Source: Siphonodentalium dalli (taxonomy: Eukaryota; Mollusca; Scaphopoda; Gadilida; Siphonodentaliidae). Taken from it: a stretch of 64,000 nucleotides of DNA. Both the position numbers and the translations under genes were made by a program. The stretch lies in NCBI GenBank assembly GCA_032622095.1, contig CP136063.1:23440987-23504986 (forward strand). The letters are read 5' to 3'. Below are positions 1 through 11,893 of the stretch, in pieces (within the stretch, counting starts at the first letter, position 1; each line of letters begins with the position of its first letter). The notes under the pieces are model-generated. The model did no database searches. It saw only the letters and a program-made list of their open reading frames with translations, and was not told where the DNA came from.

Positions 1-660
1 CTTGGAATAGATACCAGTGGGATACAACAGACGGGTGCATCACTGGTTGCATGGTGGTTATGTATGGTCCGAATAATAAGTTTAGATGAAGGGGAAGGAA
101 GCGATAGGGAGTGTAGGAATATGAGGAAAGGAGTAATTGAACTTACCATTTATTGGCATAATACAATGAATTAATTCACAGAAAAATATGACAAAATTGT
201 ACCAAGTTAAATTATTCACGATTTGTTCCGAATTCGCGGAGGACGATCTATTTAAATGCAATTGAAAACATCATTAGGTGTATGGCGCAGTGCTAGCAGT
301 TGTGAATCTGATTGATGTAATATTTATGTACCTGTCTTCTGACATCATTTAGAGACCACAGTTAAGTCAATTGAGCACATGGTTACCGGTCTGCAGCGTA
401 GTTTTCTGTGCTGTCAGTATTATTGGCAGAGGAAACAATTTTAATAATATTAATGTATACCTTAATTGTCTATGTTACTGTGTGTATATTTCATAAAGTT
501 CAGCTTTACACCCTACTCTGTGTATACATTTCTACCATGGGTGTAATTGTTCAGATGTCATTTCGTGGCTTAAAGTTTTATACCCAGAAGATCTACAGCA
601 ATAGCAAACTCGTTCGTTTGTTATAATATTCATTTACATTGAAAGTTGTTATTATATCAA
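1..660. other. AT-rich host DNA, no gene recognised
   Basis: Only short chance ORFs are present. No domain, splice pair or RNA gene was recognised. Confidence 0.5.
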
Positions 661-1090
661 TATATTTACATACTAAGTGTTGTCATCACTAAATCCAGCA
701 TTCTGATTGGTCGGCGCCCACGTGGCTAGTTGCAGTTATTTCTCGGTGGATGAACAACGCCTCATAACACCAAACTCATAACACCATCGATACGTCATTG
801 GGTTTGGACAGACGAACGCGTAATGTTTCGGGCGCATTTGGACTCGCGCAGGATTGACTTAATACATCATCGGGTTTCAATATGAAGAGAAATTGTTCCT
901 ATTAACTTTTGCCAAGGGTGCTATTGGGTATTTTGGGCTGTTTTTGTCACGATACACTTTTCGATTTAAATACATTTACAAAAGTGGCTTTTTCGCTAAT
1001 GTATATAAATATAAGGATTAACTGTCATGTGGACTATTTTTATGGAGATGTAACCGTGAGGTAAGTGGTAATAACTTGTATGTAAAACCC
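661..1090. repeat. Dispersed repeat, copy 1 (partner at 58929-59351)
   Basis: About 430 bp matches 58929-59351 nearly base for base, from TATATTTACATACTAAGTG to the AACTTGTATG-AAAACCC end. Here the element stops after one arm of the terminal palindrome, while the partner carries both arms. It is a non-coding foldback or MITE-type repeat, truncated in this copy. Confidence 0.8.
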
Positions 1091-1833
1091 TTCGGAAGGG
1101 GAATTAGATTGTCCAATTTGATCAACATGTACACTGTGGATCATTGAAATATAATTTGATGGTCAAGGCGTGAGAAAAACATTTATGTTGTAAAATATAG
1201 AGATCCGGGGGGGGGGGGCTGGGAACACCACAGAATACAAGGGTAAACCTGTCTTCGGAACATGGACAAAGGTGATCATTATCTAGGTACACATTCCGAA
1301 GCGCCACTTGGATAATTCCATAGTCAGTAAAATTAAAAACAGGAGCATAATAGAGGTATGCCTGGTGTTTTGAAATTTGGAAAATATAGGTATACATATG
1401 ACAGAGTATGCGTACCAGTATCGTAGAATCACGCACTATCATAAATGAACTAGTTATACGTAGAGTATTAAAATATTTTTTAGTTTCATGATTGTCCCAT
1501 ACCGGTAGTTTCAGTAAAAGATGGGAGCGTGGTACATAGTTAGGTGTTACAAATTTAGAAATTAGAAAGGCAAGCATAGGCCGCGAGTTTTCGAAAGGGT
1601 TAATTTTGAAATTTAGAGTTATGTACATGAGTAAGCAGTTGTAGAATGTAAGTGTAGGTGTAAGTCTGCAGTAAAATGCAAAATATCACTGGAATCGTCG
1701 TCAGTTATGTACCTGGTGATGGAGTGTTTAAACAACAGACCACCGCTTTTCGACACTTTTAATCCTTATATAATGTGAGGACAATTGCCTGTATTTCAAT
1801 CAAAGGTAGCTTGTTAGACTATTATATATTTTG

Positions 1834-2134
1834 GAACTTCTGTCTGCCTGCCCACCTGTGTGTTATAGACTCGAGAACTTCTGTCTGCCTGCCCACCTGT
1901 GTGTTATAGACTCGAGAACTTCTGTCTGCCTGCCCACCTGTGTGTTATAGACTCGACAAGTGAACTTCTGTCTGACTGCCCACCTGTGTGTTATAGACTC
2001 GACAAGTGCTCGATCGATTCGAATGAACTTCTGTCTGCCTGCCCACCTGTGTGTTATAGACTCGACAAGTGAACTTCTGTCTGACTGCCCACCTGTGTGT
2101 TACAGACTCGACAAGTTCTCGATCGATTCGAATC
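1834..2134. repeat. Minisatellite, six copies of a 41-60 bp unit
   Basis: The unit begins GAACTTCTGTCTG and ends near TTATAGACTCGA. It recurs six times, some copies with an added CAAGTG or a CGATCGATTCGAAT spacer. Short ORFs on both strands here are repeat artefacts. The array lies wholly within the segment missing from duplication copy B. Confidence 0.85.
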
Positions 2135-4099
2135 AAATTTTATATGTAGACCTACTTTGACCCCGGAAAATATATGAGCGGGTCAAATTTCACGCGCGAC
2201 CATGTCCTTGCCCTTGAGTTCGCTCATATACACTAATATCCGACTGAAATGTTTGTACTTCGACCGATCCGATTTAAATTTGGTATGTAGGCCTATTTTG
2301 ATCCCGAAACAATATGGATGATCACATTTCACGTGCGATCGTGTCCTTGACATTGACCTCGCTCATATACGCTCATATAGGCCTGCTTCTGGATCGATCA
2401 CTGTATATTCTGCCCAGAGGTGATAACAAAGAAATCACTAAATAGCCCGGACGAAGTCCTGCACATCAGCTGGGGTTATATAAACTAGTAACCATACTTA
2501 TTAATGGGAATATCAATTAAGTAACTGATAGCAACAGATGGACATAATGACTTACAAGTGTGCATCACTACTCGTGACGCACACCGCCCATATGATCATG
2601 TGTCAGATTTGACACGGTAACATCAGTGAGATTATACATCTTTTTCACCAGTAGCTGTGTGTGACATGGGTGGGTCAATTAAATGTTCAATAAGTTTAGT
2701 TACATTTCAACGGCCATTTTTGGAAGGAGGTATGAGATAGGTTGCAAATACATGAAATATTGACTGACCAGTAAAATAGGATCCGTGGCCACAGACATTT
2801 TCCAGATGTTTTCATGTTTTAACAATGGAATAAACGCTCTTTAATTTTACCATTTCAGAAATTTACTAATCCGAGACGCTCTTTTCTGTTCTATGTCGTG
2901 CAAAATTATATGGCTGTTTTGTTTGGACCAATTTCGATAACTGAAAAGTTGAAATAGCATCGGGATTTCCTAATTGCCTTTAAATTAGAATCACGATTGT
3001 TTTCTGAGTACGTGCATTTTATGACCACAACTTCGCAGCGATCACTTGCAATAACTGTATTTGAATGTCCATGTTACCTATTCGAAAATGTGTACAAGAA
3101 AGCTCCATTTAGTACCAATGAACTACCTTACCCGTATTCAAATTCGCGCAACTACATAGTTTTCGCTATTATCTCTGACCGTGTTCTCAACACAGCTCTG
3201 CTACTGTCCAATGTCTAGTGAGGGATAATCAACACTGGTTTCTGTGCAATATATGTTGATTACAAAAGAGCGTCATATTGAATTGTTCGTGGGCACTCGA
3301 GGGAAAGAGAGCCACTGACTGGCACAGTCCTGATTGGGTTGACAGATTGCCAATAGCCACGCTATGCTTTGTAACGTTTTACCAACAACAAATACAGTTG
3401 ACATTGACATTCTAATCAAACCCAAGAACTATGTACTGAGGATATACATCAGTGAAGCTATACACGAAAGACAAACATGGAAAGCTGCTGTCTAATATAT
3501 AGTTTTAAATAAATAATACCCATATTCTGTTTGAAATACACAAATCAATTCAATGCAGAGGTTAAAAGTTCATATTATCAACATGTTTTTAGAAACGAAA
3601 ATACTCCAATTATGGTCGGGCCAAAGGTTGTTACATATCTGAATCGATGACCCGTTTAGCCACTGCACACAGCACCCTCCCAGTACCTCCATACAACAAG
3701 ACAGGCATAACAGTACAGCAGCCTCCCGTTACATCCATACAGTGTGACAGGCGTGACCAGTACAGGAGAACAGAAACATCATACGTGAACAAACATAAAT
3801 CAGTACTTCAAACATCAGACTAAAATTTCAACGGATAACAACAATTTAAACTGAAACGCCGTGGAAGGACGTTACTGGTCGATCGATTGAGTCGGTAAAG
3901 TCAATGTGGCGTGCTGGGGGAGGGGTACCTATATAAATGTCCTAAATAGGCCGAGCGGAAACCTGACATAATATATACCACAATGCCACACGTGAAACTA
4001 ACTGTTTCCCAATTACAAGTGGTAGCGTTATAGTTATACTGAGGAAGTGCCACACCATGGACCACTGGTCAACTCATTACATAATTACCATATCATTTA

Positions 4100-4339
4100 T
4101 ATGCATAAGCCAGTTGGTAAGTATACCCGCATCTGTATCGGATTGGTAGCGGGAGCTGATACTGTGACATTTGACCTCATTCATGGTGTGACCTATATAC
4201 CTATAGGATGGCTGGTAGGTAACTGTATACCCATGTCTGTAATAACAATGTATCAGATTGGTAGCGGTAGCTGGCACTGTGACCTCTGACCTCGTTCACG
4301 ACCTGACCTATATGAATATAGGTTAGCTGGTAGGATAGG
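4100..4339. repeat. Short tandem repeat at the Polinton target site
   Basis: About 2.3 copies of a roughly 115-bp unit are present. The recognisable phrases (GCTGGTAGG, ATCGGATTGGTAGCGG, TGTGACCT) recur in order. The Polinton inserted at the start of the third partial unit. An uninterrupted copy is at 22811-23050. Confidence 0.7.
4334..4339. repeat. Left 6-bp target-site duplication (GATAGG)
   Basis: GATAGG directly abuts the AG that starts the element and is repeated directly after the terminal CT at 20401. A single GATAGG occurs in the empty paralogous site at 23045-23050. Six-bp duplications are the known Polinton signature. Confidence 0.95.
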
Positions 4340-5430
4340 AGAAGAATAGGCGTCTCGTTGGATTCACATCTAAAAATAGAATATTTGGGGTCTAAAATTG
4401 GTTGTACTAAAATATTCCCAAAATAATAAAATATCAAAACCCAAACAAAATTCCAAACTTCAAAAATTTATTTTTTCCAAAAAATTTAAAAATTTCCAAA
4501 CTTCCAAATTATCAAAACCCCAAAATTTCCAAACTTCCAAATTATCAAAACCCTCAAAATTATTTCTCTAAAAAAAGTTTAAATAAAAAATTTATAACGA
4601 GTTTTCGGTTTCTGATAATCTCGATATTAAAAAATGTCGAATGTTAAATTATTTGCGCGTAATATCTTTCGTAATATTTTTTGTTAAAATATTTTTCATG
4701 AATTTATTAATCGATGTTTAGAAAATAGCTTTATTGGACATTGTGACCATCGATATGAATGCATACATTCCAGTGTTTTATCGGACGCAGTTCATATAAT
4801 TGTCATACCTGAAAATAGACACCATTACTTTTACATAAATAATAAACAGCGTTTATTCTTTACACTCTCTCTATCCCATATGACAGGTGTGTATTATCGT
4901 GAATTATTGGAAGTTTTGAGATGTACTATGTTCAATCCCTAACGGTCGAAAATTGTAATGTGAAATTAGAACCCTCCAGAATGAATTGTTCGCTGTACAC
5001 GCAATCACACGCGACACTGATGGAAACAATGTCGTGTGTCACACCTTTGCTTTACCAAATGAATTATATTATTTCCCCGGTCACAGTTATATGGTATTCA
5101 GAAAACATATCGATTTAATGTCTGAACAAAACGAGTTAGTATCAATTAAGGTTGATAAACTGTGTCATTCACACGATAATTAGTTATCCAAAAAACATGC
5201 ATACATATTAAGTCAGGTCGTGAGACACTCAATTATAGAAATTGCTTTGATCACATTGTTATAACAACATTACGTAATAACCCCTTATCACTCCAGTCAC
5301 ACTTACGATCATTTTGTATGCCGAAAACTCCAGGTAGCACCGATGATGTAACATTATATCACTGCTATTGTACCAATGATAGGTTCAGACATGTTCTATG
5401 TTTAGAGAAATAGATAATCTGCAGGTGTTC
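4340..5430 (+). repeat. Polinton left terminal inverted repeat
   Basis: The inverted match is 19496-20400, with a handful of substitutions (about 99% identity by eye). The left copy has 185 bp (5079-5263) that the right copy lacks. A sub-terminal A/T-rich tract at about 4430-4600, built of CCAAACTTCCAAATTATCAA-like repeats, follows the first 90 bp. The inner half contains a decayed reading frame. Confidence 0.93.
4634..5182 (+). pseudogene. Decayed coding remnant inside the left TIR, family unknown
   Basis: A frame opens with ATG at 4634 (MSNVKLFARN...) and is interrupted by a TAA about 50 nt in, where the right-TIR copy reads Ser. It continues as protein-like sequence to about 4934. A second frame from about 4959 (ELFAVHAITRD, then FALPNELYYFPGHSY) ends at a TAG near 5180. 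Composition and the two-frame pattern look like one ancient gene broken by stops and a frameshift. The last 100 nt lie in the segment absent from the other TIR. I do not recognise the family. Confidence 0.45.
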
Positions 5431-5675
5431 TCAGCGGGGGGAACACAGGGTTACGTAATAATAACCAGTTAAACAACTAATGTTGCCTCGTCCGTACAAA
5501 ACCAATTATCGGCCTATTCATACATTACGTTCATATATATATAATCTTATATAATGTTACGTCATTCGTGCTTGCATATGTTCGGGATTTTATGGTATAA
5601 AAATATAGCTTACTAAGCTGTATTCCATATAGTGAATATACGCCGCTGTAATCACTACTCAGGACTTCTCGAAAA
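5431..5675. promoter_or_regulatory. DNA polymerase promoter region with TATA box
   Basis: TATAAAAAT at 5596-5604 lies about 80 bp before the polymerase ATG. This spacing leaves room for a start site near 5626 and a leader of about 50 nt. The rest of the interval is unique AT-rich DNA just inside the left TIR. Confidence 0.55.
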
Positions 5676-8600
5676 ATGGCTGAAGAAATAATGACACCTC
5701 TGACAGTGGATGAAATTTATGAAATAGAATGTATTCTGCAAGACATCGAAGAATACGACAAGGCTATCGTAGCTTATCAACTGGATGAAGATATAATTGA
5801 AGCATCTACGCTTTGTTCAGGAGATGACCCATGGCCGAACCAAATCGGATACGGAGAACATGATGCGTCTAAAAATGATGTTAACAACTCACAACCCGGT
5901 ACAGCTGGACCATCAGGATTACAAAACCGAGAAGACGAAGAAGGAGCTGTAAAATCAGACAATCAAACAGCCGGCAGTTCTGATATTCAAATAACCGGAT
6001 ATAGCATTCGCAAAAGGAGTGAACGAACCTTCGGAAACAATTTGGCAACACAGAGAACATATGAGATCAAATTAGATGAAATTTACAAAGAGAAAAAGTT
6101 ACTCGACATATACAGGAATCTACATTCAATGTTCGAGGAAACTATTCAAAGAGCTCGTGGAAATTTGGCTGACAATGATCTTGGCAGAGTTATCATTCAC
6201 CATGAGAGTTTGGACAACCCTATAGTAGTTCCGTTACAAACGTTGCAAACGTTAAATGCTAACACTGTGATTGACAGAATCGAACTCGTTTTGAACAGCA
6301 ACCAAACACTGACTGTTAATCAAAGTTTCCGCATAGATATAGGCACCATCGAGTTACCTAAAGGCGGAGCACGGAGGAAGATAATGGCTTTACATGATGA
6401 AAGTGACATTCTAAGAAATAAAACATCGATCGTTACGATTGAAAACACCGACAATATGTGTATGGCACGGGCTATCGCCGCATGTTGGTGTAAATTAAAT
6501 ATTTGCAGTCCTGATGAATGGCTGGAAATAACACAGAATAGAGGAACCAGAAATAATTTACAACTCATCATGGAATACAGAAAAGTACCGAGCAGTTATT
6601 ACAAAAATGTGATGGTCAAAAAACGCACGGAGCAAGGAAAATTAGCCAAAGCAATTAGTGTCATCGCAGGTGTATCAACAGACAGACCAGCCAGTTTAGC
6701 AGATCTAAAAGCATTCGAGGACACTCTGAATTTGACAATACTAGTCATCAGTGCTAGACTGGGTAATAAATTCATTACCAGCGCGCCTACAGACGGTATA
6801 GAAAGACCTGTGATATATTTATATCTCACTGCTAATGAACATTTCCACGCTATACAATCCATAACGGGATTCTTTAGCGCAATATATTTCTGTGTGCATT
6901 GTTTAAAACATTATTCACACAAAGGAAAGCATTATTGTGAACACACCTGTTTCGTGTGTAAAAGTGATAAATGTGAACAAAGTGGAAACAAAGAACATTG
7001 TTCAGATTGTAATATGACGTGTATGTCTCATCAATGTTTCGTGCGTCATAAAGCAAAACCTATTAATCAAGCTTCGGGAGAAACGACAGCTCCTTGTCAA
7101 AAATGGTGGAAATGCTTGGACTGTACAAAAGTCATGGAGAGACGGAAAAGACGTCCGAATCAACACGTGTGCGGAGAAACATTTTGTAGATCGTGTGACA
7201 AATACACAATGGGACCACACGAATGTTATGTGAGGGCCATACCTCCCGTTACTGATGATGAAAGAGCTAAATTCTGTTTCTTCGACTTCGAAACCATTCA
7301 ACATGATATATTGGAATGTTCTGAAGGATATTCACCCTTACATACAAAGGATTGCCAGGACTGTAAAGAGGATCATATATGCAAGAAATGTGCTAAGTGT
7401 CAGGTGAGTCTTAACCTAATTGTAATATATATATATATATGTAACACATTACAGTCGAAATCACGATAACGTAACGCTCTTTATTAAAGGCGCGCATAAG
7501 TAGAGACGCTCTTGCATTTTTTTTAAATTAGATTATCGCTGAACGCTCTTTTAGCTGTTATCTCGCTTGTGAGAGTACCATATAACAATTACATACTTGA
7601 ATTCGACCAAAGTTAACGGGTCTCAATATTAAAATTCAACTGAGTCACAGATGTTAAATCGAGTAATTAACTTTTTTAATTCTTGACACATTGAAAAAAT
7701 GTGTATCATATTTTTTTGTGAAAAGAGATTTTGTAATTGTTATATAGTAAACTAACGTAACATATAATTGTTTTAACTTTATTGAACTTGATAGCTGCGT
7801 GCTTGAATCGACAATTATACAGGCTATATGTCGAATCATGATATACATTTATAATATTGACACGTAGATTGGAACGAGTAATTTTTAGGAGCAACCAACA
7901 AACAATAGTAATACGTCAACGCTCTTTATTAACGTTGAACCCATACCAAAACCTTTTTTTTAATTTTTTTTTTTTTTTTTTAAAATAATTATATAAACAA
8001 AGTGTAGACGTTTTATTTTGTTTTTTATTATCGATAAAGCTAGAGGTTAAAACGTTCAATTATTACTTTTCAGAACTGTTTAAAAACATGGTGCGGAAAA
8101 GTCCAGCATACACCGAACTTCCTCGTCGCCCAAACAGCTTGCTACGAATGCATGCATGAATCGTTGGAAGTGAAACCGAACTGTAGAAATTGCGGACCTC
8201 TATGTGATGCGTGTATCGACAGTAATGCGAAGAAGAAGAAGAAGAAGAGTGACCGAAATTTATGATCGGATACATGCGGACGCCGAGAGGTTATATTTAG
8301 CGGTCCTGATACCGGTGAAAAGTTTGGAAAATGGTTATTCTCGGAACAACACAAAGGGTTCATAGCACTGGCTCACAACTTCAAGGGTTACGATGGATAT
8401 TTTCTCATGGAATATCTCATTGATCAATCATTGAGACCCAAAGTTATATATAATGGATCCAAATTGATGTACCTATACGTGGAAAAAGATCTTCATATCA
8501 AAGTACTGGACAGTCTCAGCTTTCTACCAATGAAGTTGGCACTGTTACCGAAAACTTTCGGTCTTGATGGCGAGAAAAAAGGATGGTTCCCGCACTTTTT

Positions 8601-10902
8601 CAATAAATCAGCCAACCAGAATTATGAAGGACCCTATCCGGATGCCAAATATTACGGCGCTGATTATATGAGTGTGGCTGAACGAAAAGACTTCACGAAA
8701 TGGCACGCTACTCAAACAAATGCAGTTTTCATCTTCAAGAAAGAATTATCGGATTATTGTCGTAGTGATGTCAATATTTTGAGACAAGCTTGCATAAAAT
8801 TCAGAACCCACATCATGAATGCGACTGGAAATATACAACCCGTAATTGACGAGTTTTCTGGCGATATGAAGTTCAAACTGGTCGGTGCGGTTGATCCATT
8901 CCAATACATTACAATCGCATCGGTATGTATGGGTATATTCAGAACGAAATTCGTCGACGAGGAATGGAGAGTGCGTCTAAGCACTGAAGGGAAAACGTGG
9001 CTTCCTGCTAAATGTAAAGATGGAACCTTGTCTATTTTATACAAAGGTGAATGGGTTCAAGACACAAAACTTCAAGATGAACGCGGCGTCCAAATTCGTG
9101 AGAAAGAATTTCTCAAATCCCAGATAGCTCGAATCCCCAAGACATCGTATAAAGATCAATACAGCAAAAGTTCTATTCAATGGCTGGAATGGCTGATGTT
9201 CAAAGACAAAGTTCACATAACTCACGCATTGAACGGCCGTGAAAAGAAACTCGATGATGCAAAGTACAGATTGGATGGTTATTGTGAAGAATTAAACACG
9301 GCATTCGAATTTCACGGCTGTCAATTCCATGGATGTGAACTTTGTCTGAGTCACGACAGAGACATAGTCAAGAATCCGATAACCAACCAGACACCTAATG
9401 AATTATACGGACTCACACAGAAAAAGAAGAAGTTTATAGAAAGTCGAGGCATGAAATATGTGTGCATTTGGGAACACGAGTTCGTCGCTGCTCGAAAGAC
9501 TAATCCGGAGCTTCGTGACTTCATCGCTAGCTTAGACATTGTTGAGCGGCTAGAGCCTAGAGACAGTTTCTTCGGCGGCAGAACGAATGCAACTAAATTA
9601 CACTACAAAGCTGCCGCTGGTGAGAAAATACACTATTTTGATTTCACGTCGCTGTATCCAAGTGTTCTCAAATACGCTCGCTACCCGATTGGACACCCTA
9701 AAATCATTTTGGGCGATGACATTACCGAGCTTAAGGATTACTTCGGAATAGCGCAAGTCAAGATTTTACCACCTAATGGACTCTATCACCCCGTATTGCC
9801 GTATCGATCCGAAGGTAAACTGAAGTTTCCACTGTGCAGGACTTGTGCTGATAATGAAAATCAACGACCTTGCACGTGTACGTGCCAACAGAGAGCCATT
9901 ACCGGCGTTTGGTGTATTCCTGAACTGGAGACAGCTGTCAAAGTGGGATACAAGATTCTCAAAATATATGAAATATACCATTGGACCGAAACGTCAGACT
10001 ATAGCCAACAAAATGGATTATTCACGGAATATATAAACACATTCCTAAAGTTCAAGCAGCAGGCTAGCGGTCCTCCGGATTGGATAAAATCTAACGAAGA
10101 CATGGATAAATACATCACATCGTATAAAGACAACGAAAATATATTACTGGACAGAGAAAGCATCGAAAAGAATCCAGGACTGAGGCAAATCAGCAAGCTC
10201 ATGCTCAACTCATTTTGGGGGAAGCTAGGCCAAAACCAGAATTTCAAACAGACCGAGTATTTCCATGAATCGGAACAAGACAATCTATTCCAGGTCATTT
10301 CAAATCCAATGAAACAAATGGAAAATTTTCATGTCATAACTGATGACATTCTTCAAATGGAGTGGACCTATCGAAAAGACTGTGTGCCTTGTGGAGCAGC
10401 GAATAACATATATTTGGCCACATTCACGACGTGTCACGCTCGATTAATGCTATATGAAGTTATTCATTCCTTGGACAGAAGAGTATTATATTACGACACG
10501 GATAGTTGTGTATTTAGCAGCACTGAGGATCAAATTAATCCCCCACTGGGCGACTATTTGGGACAACTCACCAGCGAACTAGATCCGGATGAATACATCG
10601 AAGAATTTGTTTCTGGAGGCCCCAAGAATTACGCTTATCGAACAAATAAAGCTAAAGAGACGTGTAAAGTTCGGGGGTTCTCTTTGAACTTTGAAAATTC
10701 ACAGTTCATCAATTTCCAGACGATTAAAGAGCTGTTAGAATCTGGAAGCACAGTGCCCATCACCACAACCAATCCAAGGAAAATATGCAGATCGAAAGGA
10801 AAAAGAAAGATATATAACAGATCTGAGGACAAACAGTACCGAGTTGTTTATACCAAACGCAGACGATTGGATAACATGGATACACTGCCATATGGATATT
10901 GA
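5676..10902 (+). CDS. POLB: Protein-primed family B DNA polymerase (two exons, in-frame TGA in exon 2)
   Basis: This is the replicative polymerase of the element. Exon 1 is 5676-7403 and exon 2 is 8074-10902, with phase 0 at the junction. Exon 1 has an acidic N-terminus and an OTU-like region with DNMCMARA (Cys262) and NEHFHAI (His389/391). A Cys/His-rich zinc-binding stretch (about 406-518) and Exo I (FFDFET, D537/E539) follow. Exon 2 encodes Exo II (NFKGYD, about 8375-8395), Exo III (YCRSD, about 8755), Pol A (DFTSLYPS, 9640-9666), Pol B (LNSFWGKLG, about 10204-10230) and Pol C (YYDTDS, about 10488-10506). It ends in TLPYGY. A TGA at 8263-8265 interrupts exon 2 between a CxxC pair and Exo II, with the frame continuing on both sides. 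I infer a nonsense mutation, since no plausible intron removes it. Confidence 0.93.
7404..8073 (+). other. Polymerase intron
   Basis: The donor is CAG|GTGAGT at 7404 and the acceptor is CTTTTCAG at 8066-8073. Removing it joins two halves of the polymerase in phase. The intron is AT-rich with T tracts and holds three copies of an AACGCTCTTT motif (7473, 7542, 7918) found elsewhere in the window. Confidence 0.8.
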
Positions 10903-11008
10903 ACGAGGTACGTAATATATATATAATTTAATCGTCTATATTTGATCAAGGTTGTAATGAGAGTGTAAACATTCGATCGATGGTAGTTATCGGATTATAC
11001 TAAGACTC

Positions 11009-11052
11009 GTTCAAACACGTTCGATGTTAGATAACATCGAGCGTGTATGAAC
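11009..11052. promoter_or_regulatory. Hairpin with 20-bp arms between polymerase and PC4 genes
   Basis: Arms 11009-11028 and 11033-11052 are inverted complements with two mismatches, around a 4-nt loop (AGAT). It lies about 110 bp after the polymerase stop and about 65 bp before a TATA box. It could be a 3'-end structure or a dyad binding site; the sequence does not decide. Confidence 0.55.
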
Positions 11053-11116
11053 ACGTATTACTATAAACGTATGGTCGTCATTGGTCAATTTATCCAAGGT
11101 GTCCATTTTTTCGATC

Positions 11117-11193
11117 TATAAAATGCTACCCGATCCAGTTCACAATTACAAATTCGGTAGTCCTATATTGTGCGTGTGAAATATTCTATACAG
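11117..11193 (+). promoter_or_regulatory. TATA box and non-coding first exon for the PC4/TBP genes
   Basis: TATAAAATG starts at 11117. About 75 bp later CAG|GTTAGT at 11191-11196 is a good splice donor. The matching acceptor TTTTCCAG ends at 12291, 18 nt before the PC4 ATG. I infer a short untranslated first exon of roughly 11147-11193. Confidence 0.5.
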
Positions 11194-11289
11194 GTTAGTT
11201 ATGAATTATGATTTCTATCATTACATTTTTACCTCCAGTACAATCTCATTTTTGGTTTATACTTAAACCAAAAACAACTATGTTTTTTT

Positions 11290-11850
11290 TTATTTTCTCA
11301 ACGAAGAGTCACCATAATTCCAGATTATTCCGAATGACCAGATTAATTCATTCTCTAATTCTGAAATATATTTCGATTTACTTGTAGAAATGTAATCCAA
11401 AATCACGCCGCTGTTAAGTATTTGTTCAATCATGAACAGTGTACACGGTTCACGGAGAATGATATATCCGTGAATTATTGTCACTTCTTCAAAACTTCTC
11501 TGATTGAAAACCCAGTCTCGGTATTCTGCAAATCTCACAAAGTTATCTCCAATAAGTTCACGAATGTCATGTATTTTGTTTTTAGGAACGCCTCTAAATA
11601 CCCAGCGATTTGAATACATTTGATTCAATATATCCTGTAAGAAATCAGTTTCAAATTCAGACCTAGCAATCAAAGATTTCAATCGTTGTACAGGAAAATA
11701 TCCTTCATCTATATTCTTCAGTATTATTTTAATTTCTCTTATAAACCAATTGTGTAGTAGTTGTTTTTTTATTTCTGGATTTATAGTTGACATTTCAATT
11801 AGCTGATTGTATATTTTCTCCAGTATTTCTGCGGGTAGTATTCTCTCCAT
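11290..11850 (-). CDS. Unknown 186-residue Polinton protein, weak F-box-like start
   Basis: The frame begins at the ATG ending at 11850 (MERILPAEILEKIYNQL) and ends with TAA at 11290. The open frame extends further upstream only through the GC-rich repeat, which I treat as non-coding. Composition is ordinary for a soluble, mostly helical protein rich in Ile, Leu, Glu, Asn and Arg. There is no signal peptide or membrane segment. The first 15 residues (LPAEILEKIYNQL) resemble the start of F-box domains (LPxEIxxxIxxxL), but nothing after that supports it firmly. It runs against its neighbours and lies inside the inferred PC4 leader intron. The function is unknown. Confidence 0.5.
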   Translation of the reverse strand: MERILPAEILEKIYNQLIEMSTINPEIKKQLLHNWFIREIKIILKNIDEGYFPVQRLKSLIARSEFETDFLQDILNQMYSNRWVFRGVPKNKIHDIRELIGDNFVRFAEYRDWVFNQRSFEEVTIIHGYIILREPCTLFMIEQILNSGVILDYISTSKSKYISELENELIWSFGIIWNYGDSSLRK

Positions 11851-11893
11851 AATGAACTGACTGAATGACTCAATTTTCTTATTCTTATTGAGT

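Larger units (their letters stand above)
1224..4339. repeat. Tandem segmental duplication, copy A, left part (interrupted by the Polinton)
   Basis: Positions 2135-4333 match 20846-23044 without any indel. I noticed about eight single-base differences in 2.2 kb, roughly 99.6% identity. 1224-1334 matches 20740-20850. The 805 bp between, including a minisatellite, is absent from copy B. Copy A resumes at 20401-20741 after the Polinton. No gene was recognised in the duplicated DNA. Confidence 0.9.

Noticed and set aside
1122-1628. 168-residue minus-strand ORF
   Set aside because: It has no recognisable motif, crosses a G run and the duplication boundary, and shows no splice or start support.
1945-2160. 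Overlapping ORFs on both strands
   Set aside because: They follow the minisatellite unit and repeat with it.
8063-8275. Minus-strand ORFs opposite polymerase exon 2
   Set aside because: They are shadows of the polymerase coding strand.
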